Positions 7,213 to 14,018 of a stretch of 17,894 nucleotides of DNA are shown piece after piece. Origin of the DNA: CAMQVM01 sp044433405. Lineage in GTDB: Bacteria; Bacteroidota; Bacteroidia; Bacteroidales; Rikenellaceae. Numbering within the stretch: the first letter of the stretch is position 1; the number at the start of each line of letters is the position of its first letter. The notes beneath the pieces were generated by a model. The model saw nothing but the letters and a program-made list of their open reading frames with translations. It did no database searches and was not told the DNA's origin. The DNA lies in NCBI GenBank assembly GCA_044433405.1, contig JAWXTQ010000030.1:1-17894 (forward strand). Reading direction: 5' to 3'. The translations under genes and the position numbers were made by a program.

Positions 7213-8838
7213 CTAGATCTCTGCCTCAGTTTCAACCTTTGGTTGAAGTTCTGGTGAGTCATAACCTACAATTCCTTTCTCTTTCCATCTCTCTACTAAG
7301 GCTGGCATACGTGAGGTAAAATTATCAAAATCTTTAACCTCTTTTTCGCTCCAACCAACCTCAGCGTAAGCTGCGATACGTGGGAATGTTTGTCTATTTA
7401 ATACATCAACATCAGGTACCCACTCAGTCCACATTTGACACCCAAAACCTACGATATTTTTGTGATATTTCTCGTCTAGATTGTCAGGTATTGGATCAAA
7501 CGAGTACGCTTTAGCTAAAGGTATATTGCCGTAAGAGTAGTCTAGGTAGGTGAATGAGTGGTATGAGTTAACTAGGCGATAACCTTGTTCGGCAGCTTTA
7601 GTTAGCTCGTTGATGTCGCCTTTCCAAAACTGAACAACTACGTTTGGTGCAATTTTAGTTGAAGTCTCAGAGAATGAGATGTTGTCGTCGGCATGTAGGT
7701 TAGTGCCAAGAATCTCATTCCAGCCCATCATGCTACACTCTTTGCTCTCAATGTAGCGTGACATCATGTTTGTAAACTCAATTTGAATATCCATGTAAGA
7801 TGAGTAGCCATTTTTGCGTTTGTGAGCGCGCATTCCTGCATCAGCCTCCCAGTGGTCAAAACGTACTTCGTCACCACCAATGTGAATCACATCTGTATCA
7901 AATAGCTCGATAACCTCGTCGATAACATTTTTCAAGAACTCTTGCACTTTGGTGTCTATAACATCGTAAGTGTAGTAGTGTTTACCAAATTTTACTGGAA
8001 CTTCGATTTTCTCGTTTTTAGTTGATAACCAAGGGTATGCAGCTACGGACGCGCTAGCATGGCCTGGCATCTCTATTTCAGGAATGATTTTGATATTACG
8101 CTCTTTTGCATACTTAACTATAGATTTTATCTGCTCTTGAGTGTAATAACCACTGTGAGGTTTGCCCGCAGTTTTGTTGCTTCCCCATGTTCCTATTTCT
8201 GTGTCAGCTCTTTTTGAGCCAATTTCTGTAAGAAGAGGGTATTGTTTAATCTCTATTCTCCATCCTGCATCGTCAGTTAAATGCCAGTGTAAAACGTTAA
8301 GTTTTAGCTCTGCCATAACATCTATTATGCGATATATATTCTCTTCTCCAAAAAAGTGGCGTGCTTCATCAAGCATATACGATCTCCAAGCAAAACGTGG
8401 AGCATCTTCGATTCTCATATTTTGGATTTTAATAGCACCCTCTACCTTTCCAGCCTCCATTAATTGAATTAGCGACTGTACTCCGTAAAATACTCCTTGA
8501 CTAGTTGAACCGTTAATATTAATCCCTTTGCTAGTTACCTCCAAAATATAACCCTCTGGGTTAATGATTGAAGTTGTATCTATATTTAGATTGATTATTT
8601 TTCCTTGTGTAGTTGATAGGCTAAATTTATCAGATAGAGCGTTTTTTGTATACTCAGTAACCTCACTCGAAGCTGTTGATGTGATTTGTACTCCATTTTT
8701 GATTGTTAAAACACCCTCTCCTACAGTTGTAGAGTTTGGTTTTGGGATAATTACATCGCTAGGCATTGTAGGTGTGTTGCATCCACTAAAGGCAAGTAGT
8801 AGCGTTAGTGCAGCAGAACAGACAAAAGATTTAATCAT
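7213..8838 (-). CDS. GH20 beta-N-acetylhexosaminidase, predicted lipoprotein
   Basis: 541 aa. The N-terminus MIKSFVCSAALTLLLAFSGC is a lipoprotein signal with lipobox AFSG-C, so Cys20 is the likely lipidated residue and the enzyme sits in the envelope. The GH20b N-terminal domain spans roughly 30-135. The catalytic GH20 barrel carries VLHWHLTDDAGWRIEI (about 182-197), IIPEIEMPGHA (about 251-261) and HIGGDE (about 319-324), where the Asp-Glu pair is the catalytic dyad of substrate-assisted hydrolysis. Substrates are terminal beta-linked GlcNAc or GalNAc in glycans, chitin fragments or peptidoglycan pieces; which one is not readable. No TonB-linked or SusD-like genes flank it, so it is not in a visible polysaccharide locus. 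It ends soon after the barrel, without an added C-terminal domain. Confidence 0.93.
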   Translation of the reverse strand: MIKSFVCSAALTLLLAFSGCNTPTMPSDVIIPKPNSTTVGEGVLTIKNGVQITSTASSEVTEYTKNALSDKFSLSTTQGKIINLNIDTTSIINPEGYILEVTSKGININGSTSQGVFYGVQSLIQLMEAGKVEGAIKIQNMRIEDAPRFAWRSYMLDEARHFFGEENIYRIIDVMAELKLNVLHWHLTDDAGWRIEIKQYPLLTEIGSKRADTEIGTWGSNKTAGKPHSGYYTQEQIKSIVKYAKERNIKIIPEIEMPGHASASVAAYPWLSTKNEKIEVPVKFGKHYYTYDVIDTKVQEFLKNVIDEVIELFDTDVIHIGGDEVRFDHWEADAGMRAHKRKNGYSSYMDIQIEFTNMMSRYIESKECSMMGWNEILGTNLHADDNISFSETSTKIAPNVVVQFWKGDINELTKAAEQGYRLVNSYHSFTYLDYSYGNIPLAKAYSFDPIPDNLDEKYHKNIVGFGCQMWTEWVPDVDVLNRQTFPRIAAYAEVGWSEKEVKDFDNFTSRMPALVERWKEKGIVGYDSPELQPKVETEAEI

Positions 8839-8927
8839 AATTTTAGGTTTCTATTGTTATTAATATATTTGTATGTGTAGGTAGTAACTAATCTCTATCA
8901 TTTATAGGTAGATTTTAGTCTCTTATA

Positions 8928-8941
8928 GAGAGATATCTCTC
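8928..8941. promoter_or_regulatory. 14-bp perfect palindrome between surE and the hexosaminidase gene
   Basis: GAGAGATATCTCTC is a perfect palindrome. Part of it also pairs with ATCTCTAT at 8891-8898. It lies 90 bases upstream of the hexosaminidase start and 26 bases after the surE stop. It could be an operator or part of a surE terminator; no T-tract follows on the minus strand. Confidence 0.35.
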
Positions 8942-8966
8942 AGTTTGTGGTTGTTAAGGGCGTAGA

Positions 8967-9737
8967 TTAAAGAGTCCAGTTCTTAATCTTTGCCAGTTTG
9001 CTGTAGTCAGTCACATCTATAAGCACAGGAACTATTGAAACGTAACCATTGCTTATAGCCCAGTCGTCTCCCTCTTCTGGGGCATCGTCCGTATTTATAA
9101 AACTTCCTACCAACCAATAATATTCGCGGCCGTGTGGGTCGTATCGTTTCTGAAAATCCTCTCTCCAATACCCCTTTGTCTGGCGGCAAAATTTTATACC
9201 TTTAATCTCTGAAAGGGGAATATTAGGAATGTTAACATTTAGACATATACTCTCTGCCTCTCTATTTCTAAGCACCATTTTAATCACCTCTCGAACATAG
9301 TGCTCTGAGGCTGTTAAGTCAGCATCTACATCGTGAGAAACTAGCGAAAATCCAATAGAAGGCACATTGTAGGTCGATCCTTCACATGCTGCCCCCATCG
9401 TGCCAGAATAAATTACACTTAAATTGGTGTTAGCTCCATGGTTAATGCCCGATAATACAAGCGTTGGAGGATTTTTTAACATGACTGCATCAGCAGCTAG
9501 TTTTACACAATCAACAGGAGTGCCATTACAAGCGAACTTTGCAACTCCCTCAGATTGTTCAACGCTCCTAAGAAATAAGGGTTTATACATTGATATAGAG
9601 TGAGACATCCCCGACATAGACTCTTCAGGAGCTACTACTATAACATCGCCAAACTCTTTAGCAATATTAATAAGGAGATCCAATCCTCTCGAATTTATTC
9701 CATCATCGTTGGTTACTAATATCCTCTCCCTATTCAT
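8967..9737 (-). CDS. surE: 5'/3'-nucleotidase SurE
   Basis: 256 aa, usual length. A metal-dependent phosphatase acting on nucleoside monophosphates. The N-terminal RILVTNDDGINSRGL (about 5-19) holds the metal-binding Asp pair. A second signature is LVLSGINHGANTNLSVIYSGTMGAA (positions about 93-117), with the metal-binding Asn in INHG. GTPVDCVKLA (about 72-81) is also family-typical. The start lies 23 bases after the lpxA stop, so it is most likely in the lpxC-lpxA transcript. In many Bacteroidales surE is followed by lpxB; here the next gene is the hexosaminidase, so lpxB must be elsewhere. Confidence 0.95.
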   Translation of the reverse strand: MNRERILVTNDDGINSRGLDLLINIAKEFGDVIVVAPEESMSGMSHSISMYKPLFLRSVEQSEGVAKFACNGTPVDCVKLAADAVMLKNPPTLVLSGINHGANTNLSVIYSGTMGAACEGSTYNVPSIGFSLVSHDVDADLTASEHYVREVIKMVLRNREAESICLNVNIPNIPLSEIKGIKFCRQTKGYWREDFQKRYDPHGREYYWLVGSFINTDDAPEEGDDWAISNGYVSIVPVLIDVTDYSKLAKIKNWTL

Positions 9738-9760
9738 TGTAATAAGTGATTAAATGGGTG

Positions 9761-10558
9761 TTACTCCTCGTTTTTCATCGAGTGATTATATGGCTTAAGT
9801 ATGCCTCTTTTAGATTCTCTAATAAAATTTATAATCAAATCTCTCTCAGGAGATTGTGGTATTGTTTCTTCTACCTCATTACAAGCGTTTGCATAGTTAA
9901 GCCCGCTTTGGAATAGTATTCTAAATATGGCGTAAATTTTGTCTATCTGCTCTGAAGAGAAGTTTCTTCTTCTAAGCCCAATAGCATTCGCCCCAACAAA
10001 AGATGGTGGGTTATGAGAAGCTTTCACATAAGGTGGGATATCTTTTGAAACTAAAGAGCCTCCACCAATCATTGCATGTTCGCCAATTCTTACAAATTGG
10101 TGAATAGCACTAGCTCCACCAATTATAGCCCAATCTCCTACTTCAACCTCGCCTGCAAGTAATACCTCGTTGACAATCACTACGTTATTTCCTATAACAC
10201 AGTCGTGAGCGATATGAGCACATGCCATAATCATACAGTTCTTTCCGACAACCGTTTGGCCTTTAGCCGCAGTTCCGCGATTGACCGTTGCGCATTCGCG
10301 AATTTTTGTACCATCGCCGATTATCGCTACTGAATATTCACCTTTGAATTTTAGGTCTTGAGGTTCGCCAGCAATCACTGCTCCCGAATATATTACACAA
10401 TTTTTCCCAACTCGTGCACCATCTCTTAATACCGCATTTGAGTGGATATGTGTACCGTCACCAATCTCAACATCCGCAGCAATATATGCAAAAGGCTCTA
10501 TTTTTACATCTTTCCCGATTTTAGCATCTGGATGAACATAAGCAAGTTGATCTATCAT
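9761..10558 (-). CDS. lpxA: UDP-N-acetylglucosamine acyltransferase
   Basis: 265 aa, cytoplasmic trimer and first enzyme of lipid A synthesis. It transfers a 3-hydroxyacyl chain from ACP to UDP-GlcNAc. The first about 190 residues are hexapeptide repeats of a left-handed beta helix, beginning HPDAKIGKDVKIEPFAYI. The active-site His lies in MIMACAHIAHDCVIGNN (about 109-125). The helical C-terminal domain starts near LRRRNFSSEQIDKIYAIF (about 197-214). It begins 24 bases after the lpxC/fabZ stop. Chain-length preference depends on ruler residues that I cannot judge here. Confidence 0.96.
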   Translation of the reverse strand: MIDQLAYVHPDAKIGKDVKIEPFAYIAADVEIGDGTHIHSNAVLRDGARVGKNCVIYSGAVIAGEPQDLKFKGEYSVAIIGDGTKIRECATVNRGTAAKGQTVVGKNCMIMACAHIAHDCVIGNNVVIVNEVLLAGEVEVGDWAIIGGASAIHQFVRIGEHAMIGGGSLVSKDIPPYVKASHNPPSFVGANAIGLRRRNFSSEQIDKIYAIFRILFQSGLNYANACNEVEETIPQSPERDLIINFIRESKRGILKPYNHSMKNEE

Positions 10559-10582
10559 AATGGTTGTTTTTTATCTCTTAAA

Positions 10583-11977
10583 CTATTTGTTTTTTGCAAT
10601 TTGAGCTACTAGGTAGGCTTCGCAAGCAAGTGAGTCTCCAACGTAACTCTTAGCTGTCATCATTACCATTCCTCGTTTGATTGGCTCAGTAAGCTCTAGG
10701 ACAAACATTAATGTGTCACCTGGAACAACCTTTCTCTTGAATTTTACATTGTCAATCTTAACGAAGTAGGTAGAGTAGCGCTGAGGCTCGTCAACTAACG
10801 AAAGTGCTAAAATGCCACCACATTGCGCCATCGCTTCAATTTGCAAAACACCAGGCATTACAGGCTCTTCAGGGAAGTGACCAACAAAGAAAGGTTCGTT
10901 CATTGTCACATTTTTTATCCCTACCACGCTGTCACTAGAGAGGTGGATAATCTTATCAACCAACAAAAATGGAGGACGATGAGGAAGAATGCTTTTTATT
11001 TTGTTAATATCGTAAACTGGTTGAGTGTTAATATTATACTTGTATTTTGGTTTTGAAGCTGAAGCCCTAATTATCTTTTTAATCTGCTTAGCTGCCTCTG
11101 TATTAGCTTTATGCCCAGGACGTGTAGCAAATACCTTGCCTTTTATTCTTTGACCTATTAGTGCGAAGTCTCCAATCAAGTCAAGCATCTTGTGGCGTGC
11201 AATTTCATTGTCGCCTCTAAGCTCGATATTGTTTAGATAACCACTCTTCTCAACCGAAAGATTATCTTTGTTGAATATCTCTTGAAGTTTAATTAGCTCC
11301 TGTTCTGGAAGAGGTTTCTCTACGATTACAATAGCGTTGTCAAGGTCGCCCCCTTTGATTAGGTTGTTGTCGATTAGTGGTTGCAACTCATGCAAAAACA
11401 CAAATGTACGACATGGAGCGATGTTTTTAATGATATCTTCGTTAGAGTTTACGGCAGCGTATTGACGGCCAACAACTCTCGAATTAAAATCAATGTTTAC
11501 GTTTGCTGAGAAGCTATCGTCTGGATATATCTCGATTTTTACACCGCGCTCAGCATCTTCGTACTCAAATTTCTCGCTAATTTCAAAATATTCTCGAATG
11601 CCATTTTGCTCACTTCTACCTACCTCAATAAACTTGTTTACGTAGTCAGTAGCTGAGCCATCCATTATTGGCACTTCAAGTGAGTCAATCTCAACCAATG
11701 CGTTATCTATCTCACACGCATAAAACGCAGCCATTAGATGTTCGACAGTCGAAACTTTCGCGCCATTAATAGCACCGATAGTAGTTCCCCTAGAGGTGTC
11801 AACTACATTCTCAGCTAGCGCAGCAACAACAGGAGCACCCTCTAAGTCTATTCTGCAAAATTTTATACCATGATTTTCTGGAGCAGGTTTAATAGCCATA
11901 TTAACCTCTAACCCGCTGTGTAATCCTTTTCCAGAGAATTTTACCTCTGAAGATATTGTGCATTGATTTTCACTCAT
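10583..11977 (-). CDS. lpxC/fabZ: Bifunctional LpxC deacetylase / FabZ dehydratase fusion
   Basis: 464 aa, the fusion typical of Bacteroidota. Residues about 1-310 are LpxC, the zinc deacetylase committing UDP-3-O-acyl-GlcNAc to lipid A. GKGLHSG (about 16-22), STVEHLMAAFYACEIDN (about 76-92, zinc His), EVPIMDGSA and ARHKMLDLIGDFALIG (zinc His and Asp) are visible. Residues about 320-464 are FabZ, the 3-hydroxyacyl-ACP dehydratase. ILPHRPPFLLVDKI and GHFPEEPVMPGVLQIEAMAQ carry its catalytic His and Glu. Fusing the two links the 3-hydroxyacyl-ACP branch point between lipid A and fatty acid elongation. It leads a tight operon with lpxA and surE. lpxD, often upstream in this order, is not next to it. 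Confidence 0.96.
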   Translation of the reverse strand: MSENQCTISSEVKFSGKGLHSGLEVNMAIKPAPENHGIKFCRIDLEGAPVVAALAENVVDTSRGTTIGAINGAKVSTVEHLMAAFYACEIDNALVEIDSLEVPIMDGSATDYVNKFIEVGRSEQNGIREYFEISEKFEYEDAERGVKIEIYPDDSFSANVNIDFNSRVVGRQYAAVNSNEDIIKNIAPCRTFVFLHELQPLIDNNLIKGGDLDNAIVIVEKPLPEQELIKLQEIFNKDNLSVEKSGYLNNIELRGDNEIARHKMLDLIGDFALIGQRIKGKVFATRPGHKANTEAAKQIKKIIRASASKPKYKYNINTQPVYDINKIKSILPHRPPFLLVDKIIHLSSDSVVGIKNVTMNEPFFVGHFPEEPVMPGVLQIEAMAQCGGILALSLVDEPQRYSTYFVKIDNVKFKRKVVPGDTLMFVLELTEPIKRGMVMMTAKSYVGDSLACEAYLVAQIAKNK

Positions 11978-12038
11978 ACATTAAAATCTTTATGTTAATG
12001 TTGTGCTTACATAACAACACAACAAACCAAATAAAGTG

Positions 12039-12046
12039 CAAATATA
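12039..12046 (-). promoter_or_regulatory. Probable -7 element of the lpxC/fabZ promoter
   Basis: On the minus strand this reads TATATTTG, matching TAnnTTTG, with GCAC following. Transcription would start near 12032, about 55 bases before the ATG. The -33 position lacks a clear TTTG. The leader contains a GTTGTG/CACAAC hairpin (12000-12023). Confidence 0.55.
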
Positions 12047-12197
12047 CTATTTTTTTTTAGAAAGGTATTAAAAAATTAGATATTTTTTACATTTACCCAA
12101 TAAACGTATGATTATTTGGATTAATACGAAAACAAACACTAGTGAATCTTTCAACACATGTAAGAAGCAAACAGACCAAAGCCATTACTACATAGTT

Positions 12198-12234
12198 AGC
12201 TTTAGTTCATGTAAGTGAAAGTCACTAAGAATTC
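12198..12234. repeat. Degenerate copy of the intergenic repeat
   Basis: AGCTTTAGTTCATG followed by AAGTGAAAGTCACTAAG aligns with 6351-6380 and with 5888-5907 (shared GAATTC end). Its inner palindrome is decayed. It lies between the DUF3307 stop codon (12256) and the lpxC promoter. Confidence 0.6.
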
Positions 12235-12255
12235 GACTTAATCTTGAATGTATCA

Positions 12256-12966
12256 TTATAGGTTTACGGCTAATCCAAGAATGATAGCAATTGTAAAGCT
12301 AGTTAATGTTCCTATTAGCACATATTCTGTTATTTTTATCTCATTTGATTGTTTAAGATCTCCAAATCTAAATACAGACTTTGCTGCTAATAGAAAACCT
12401 ACAGCTTCTATATGATTTGTAATAACAAAAGTTAATATAAGTATTCGCTCAATATAGCCAATCCAACACCCAGCATCTTGCAACCCATCTGTATCAATAT
12501 TCCATCTTTTAAAAAACAATAAGAGTAGAACAGATGTAGGCTTTAAAATTAGACTATAAGCAATCAATATTTTTAGAGCCCTTGTATTGTTAAAAAAGTC
12601 TCCTACAGATGATAAATCAATTGAGAAATCAGAACAGAAGTACCAACAGACTGCAAAAATGAGTGCTAAATGCGCTATTTGATCAATAATAAAAGCAGAG
12701 AGTTTGTCATTTTGTTTTCTGCATTTTATATAATCAACTACAAAATGCGTTATCATGATAACCAAGGGAATTACAAAGCTATTCCAATCTCCAATAACGA
12801 TATAGGTTACCACAGCATGAGTGAGTGCATGTATTATTTGATACCAATATTTACTCCGCTTCTGTTTTTTTAGAGAGCCACTCTTTCCATCTTTTATCTG
12901 GTTGGTCTGGAGTATGAAGTCTGATATTATATGAGCTAATATCATCTGTAGCAATAATGTGATCAT
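12256..12966 (-). CDS. DUF3307-type multi-pass membrane protein, SatD partner
   Basis: 236 aa, about six hydrophobic segments. The N-terminal half matches what I know of DUF3307. It shows four regular pairs three residues apart: His12/Asp16 in LAHIISDFILQ, His46/His50 in IIHALTHAV, His74/Asp78 in THFVVDYIK and Asp95/His99 in IDQIAHL. All lie in or at the ends of membrane segments about 25-35 residues apart, which suggests an intramembrane metal site and possibly a hydrolase; that is inference. The C-terminal part (about 165-236) has GCWIGYIERILI and three more hydrophobic stretches. No signal peptide beyond the first helix. The ATG lies 9 bases from a target-site duplication; a 244-bp element separates it from the SatD-family gene, and the reconstructed ancestral spacing is one base. 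No own promoter is visible, so it may depend on read-through or on the element. Confidence 0.75.
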   Translation of the reverse strand: MITLLLQMILAHIISDFILQTNQIKDGKSGSLKKQKRSKYWYQIIHALTHAVVTYIVIGDWNSFVIPLVIMITHFVVDYIKCRKQNDKLSAFIIDQIAHLALIFAVCWYFCSDFSIDLSSVGDFFNNTRALKILIAYSLILKPTSVLLLLFFKRWNIDTDGLQDAGCWIGYIERILILTFVITNHIEAVGFLLAAKSVFRFGDLKQSNEIKITEYVLIGTLTSFTIAIILGLAVNL

Positions 12967-12973
12967 GCTATTT

Positions 12974-12982
12974 ATTAGGTGT
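12974..12982. repeat. Target-site duplication, left copy
   Basis: ATTAGGTGT, identical to 13227-13235, immediately outside the terminal inverted repeat of the inserted element. Confidence 0.8.
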
Positions 12983-13226
12983 TGTTGGTGTCCGATTAAA
13001 AAATGATATATTAATGTAATTATTTAAATATTAATAAATTATATGATAATTCAAAACAGGGGGCTTACAAAAATAAACTTTACTTTAACCTCCACCCAAA
13101 TTTGGTATGTCGTTTGATTTTGCACTAAAATGAGTTCGCGGAGTACTCCTTGTACTTTAGAATCTCATTTTAGGGTAAAAGCAGGCGGCAGAGCAAATTT
13201 CCCCAAGAGTTTAACGGACACTAATG
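12983..13226. mobile_element. 244-bp MITE-like non-autonomous element between the SatD and DUF3307 genes
   Basis: The ends are inverted repeats: left TGTTGGTGTCCGATTAAA (12983-13000) and right, read inward, CATTAGTGTCCGTTAAA (13226-13210). They share GTGTCCG and TTAAA with one indel. A 9-bp direct repeat ATTAGGTGT flanks both ends. There is no transposase gene. A 14-codon frame ending at 13133 (FGMSFDFALK then TGA), followed at once by a terminator-like hairpin, looks like the tail of a lost transposase, so this is probably an internally deleted insertion sequence. A 9-bp duplication fits IS families such as the IS4 group, but I cannot name the family. The insertion replaced the last codon of the SatD gene and moved its partner about 250 bases downstream. 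Confidence 0.85.
13098..13200. repeat. Long imperfect hairpin inside the MITE, with a terminator-like core
   Basis: CTAAAATGAG (13125-13134) pairs perfectly with CTCATTTTAG (13164-13173), and AGTAC/GTACT pairs inside. Pairing continues outward imperfectly to AAATTTG at 13098 and CAAATTT at 13200. On a transcript running from SatD toward DUF3307 this stem would form before the second gene and could reduce its expression. Confidence 0.7.
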
Positions 13227-13868
13227 ATTAGGTGTAATTATTTTATTATTAATTAGCTTAGTATACCTATCAATATACATTGCTACTAGTGATTCTTTGC
13301 CGCTATTCATAACATTACTAACTGACTGACTTTTTTTGTTAAGCCTTTGGGCTATCTCTTTCTGAGTGATTTTTTCAGATAAAGACATGAAGATGACATT
13401 TGCTTGGGCATCCGACCAATTTGTAATTATGTCATCTGCAAATGCTGTACTCACGTTTAATTCTTCATTTACATCTGTCCATGGTGTTGATATAGCAAGT
13501 CTACGCTTCTTTAAATTATCAAATTCTCGACCTGAATTCCTGTATGCTTCGCCATCGGATGTTACAATATCAATACTGTTATATTCTACCGTTCCTACTC
13601 CAATTGCTATTCTAGCATCACATCTTCTGTCTCTTGCGCGAAGTGAGGCCCTAGTTAGTATTGCTATTAGTAGCGCATTTTCAGGTGATCTAACAACCAT
13701 TTGAAAACTATCGCCTCTATACATTTCAATTCCATCTAGTCCTAATTGACTCAACTCGCCTGCAAGTCTTTTTATGGTATCTAAAATTAAAGTTCTGTCA
13801 TACCCTACTATCTGAGAAGAGTTAACTATGTCACCTGTTATAATTGCTTTATATGTCATAATATACAC
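13221..13868 (-). CDS. SatD-family protein with cyclase-like N-terminus and C-terminal helix-turn-helix
   Basis: 215 aa; translation may instead start at Met4 (MTYKAIITGD). Residues 5-125 show an order of motifs like class III nucleotidyl cyclases: AIITGDIVNSSQ (Asp13, first metal position), MYRGDSFQMVV (Gly52-Asp53), ARIAIGVGTVE (85-95), and GEAYRNSGREFD (106-117), similar to the family GxxVNxAARL. Residues about 155-200 form a helix-turn-helix like sigma region 4 or LuxR: SLSEKITQKEIAQRLNKKSQ, then VSNVMNSGKE. This suggests a DNA-binding regulator with a nucleotide-binding or cyclising domain; activity is inference. SatD was named from an acid-tolerance operon of Streptococcus. The last codon (His215) and the stop come from the inserted MITE; the ancestral end was probably Lys. 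A set of 28-bp repeats covers its promoter, consistent with autoregulation. Confidence 0.75.
   Translation of the reverse strand: MYIMTYKAIITGDIVNSSQIVGYDRTLILDTIKRLAGELSQLGLDGIEMYRGDSFQMVVRSPENALLIAILTRASLRARDRRCDARIAIGVGTVEYNSIDIVTSDGEAYRNSGREFDNLKKRRLAISTPWTDVNEELNVSTAFADDIITNWSDAQANVIFMSLSEKITQKEIAQRLNKKSQSVSNVMNSGKESLVAMYIDRYTKLINNKIITPNH
13227..13235. repeat. Target-site duplication, right copy, inside the SatD-family gene
   Basis: ATTAGGTGT, identical to 12974-12982. In the SatD frame it encodes Thr-Pro-Asn, three codons before the end. Confidence 0.8.
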
Positions 13869-13885
13869 TTGTTTTAACTACACTG

Positions 13886-13893
13886 CAAAGGTA
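13886..13893 (-). promoter_or_regulatory. -7 element of the SatD-family gene promoter
   Basis: The minus strand reads TACCTTTG, an exact TAnnTTTG, followed by CAG. Nineteen bases upstream, where TTTG would sit, lies GCCT of the first 28-bp repeat unit. The -33 element is therefore poor and covered by a repeated site, the layout of a regulated promoter. The predicted leader is only about 12-20 bases. Confidence 0.65.
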
Positions 13894-13906
13894 ATTATAA
13901 AAAATG

Positions 13907-13990
13907 AAAATCAGGCATTTTTGGCTGTTTTTTTAAAATCAGGCATTTTCTCCTGATTTTCCAAAATCAGGCATATTTGGCTGTTTTTTA
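13907..13990. promoter_or_regulatory. Three 28-bp tandem units upstream of the SatD-family gene, probable operator
   Basis: AAAATCAGGCAT begins at 13907, 13935 and 13963, an exact 28-base period. Units one and three also share TTTGGCTGTTTTTT; unit two instead carries the inverse CCTGATTTT at 13952-13960. This gives four AAAATCAGG sites, two of them forming a palindrome with a 2-base centre (13952-13971). The units lie between the aspartate kinase stop and the SatD-gene promoter. The likely binder is the helix-turn-helix of the SatD-family protein; that is inference. Confidence 0.75.
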
Positions 13991-14018
13991 AAAAAAACTT
14001 AAAATCGCCCATGCGCAA

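Noticed and set aside
12983..13226. Reading the SatD-DUF3307 spacer as an ordinary long leader or riboswitch
   Set aside because: The inverted ends plus the perfect 9-bp duplication and the clean reconstruction of the empty site explain it better as an insertion.
13952..13971. Terminator for the aspartate kinase transcript (CCTGATTTT/AAAATCAGG)
   Set aside because: The stem is AT-rich and is not followed by a U-tract on the minus strand; the repeat layout around the promoter fits an operator better.
13907..13990. CRISPR-like array from the 28-base period
   Set aside because: There are no unique spacers between units; the 28 bases are themselves the near-repeated unit, and no cas genes are present.
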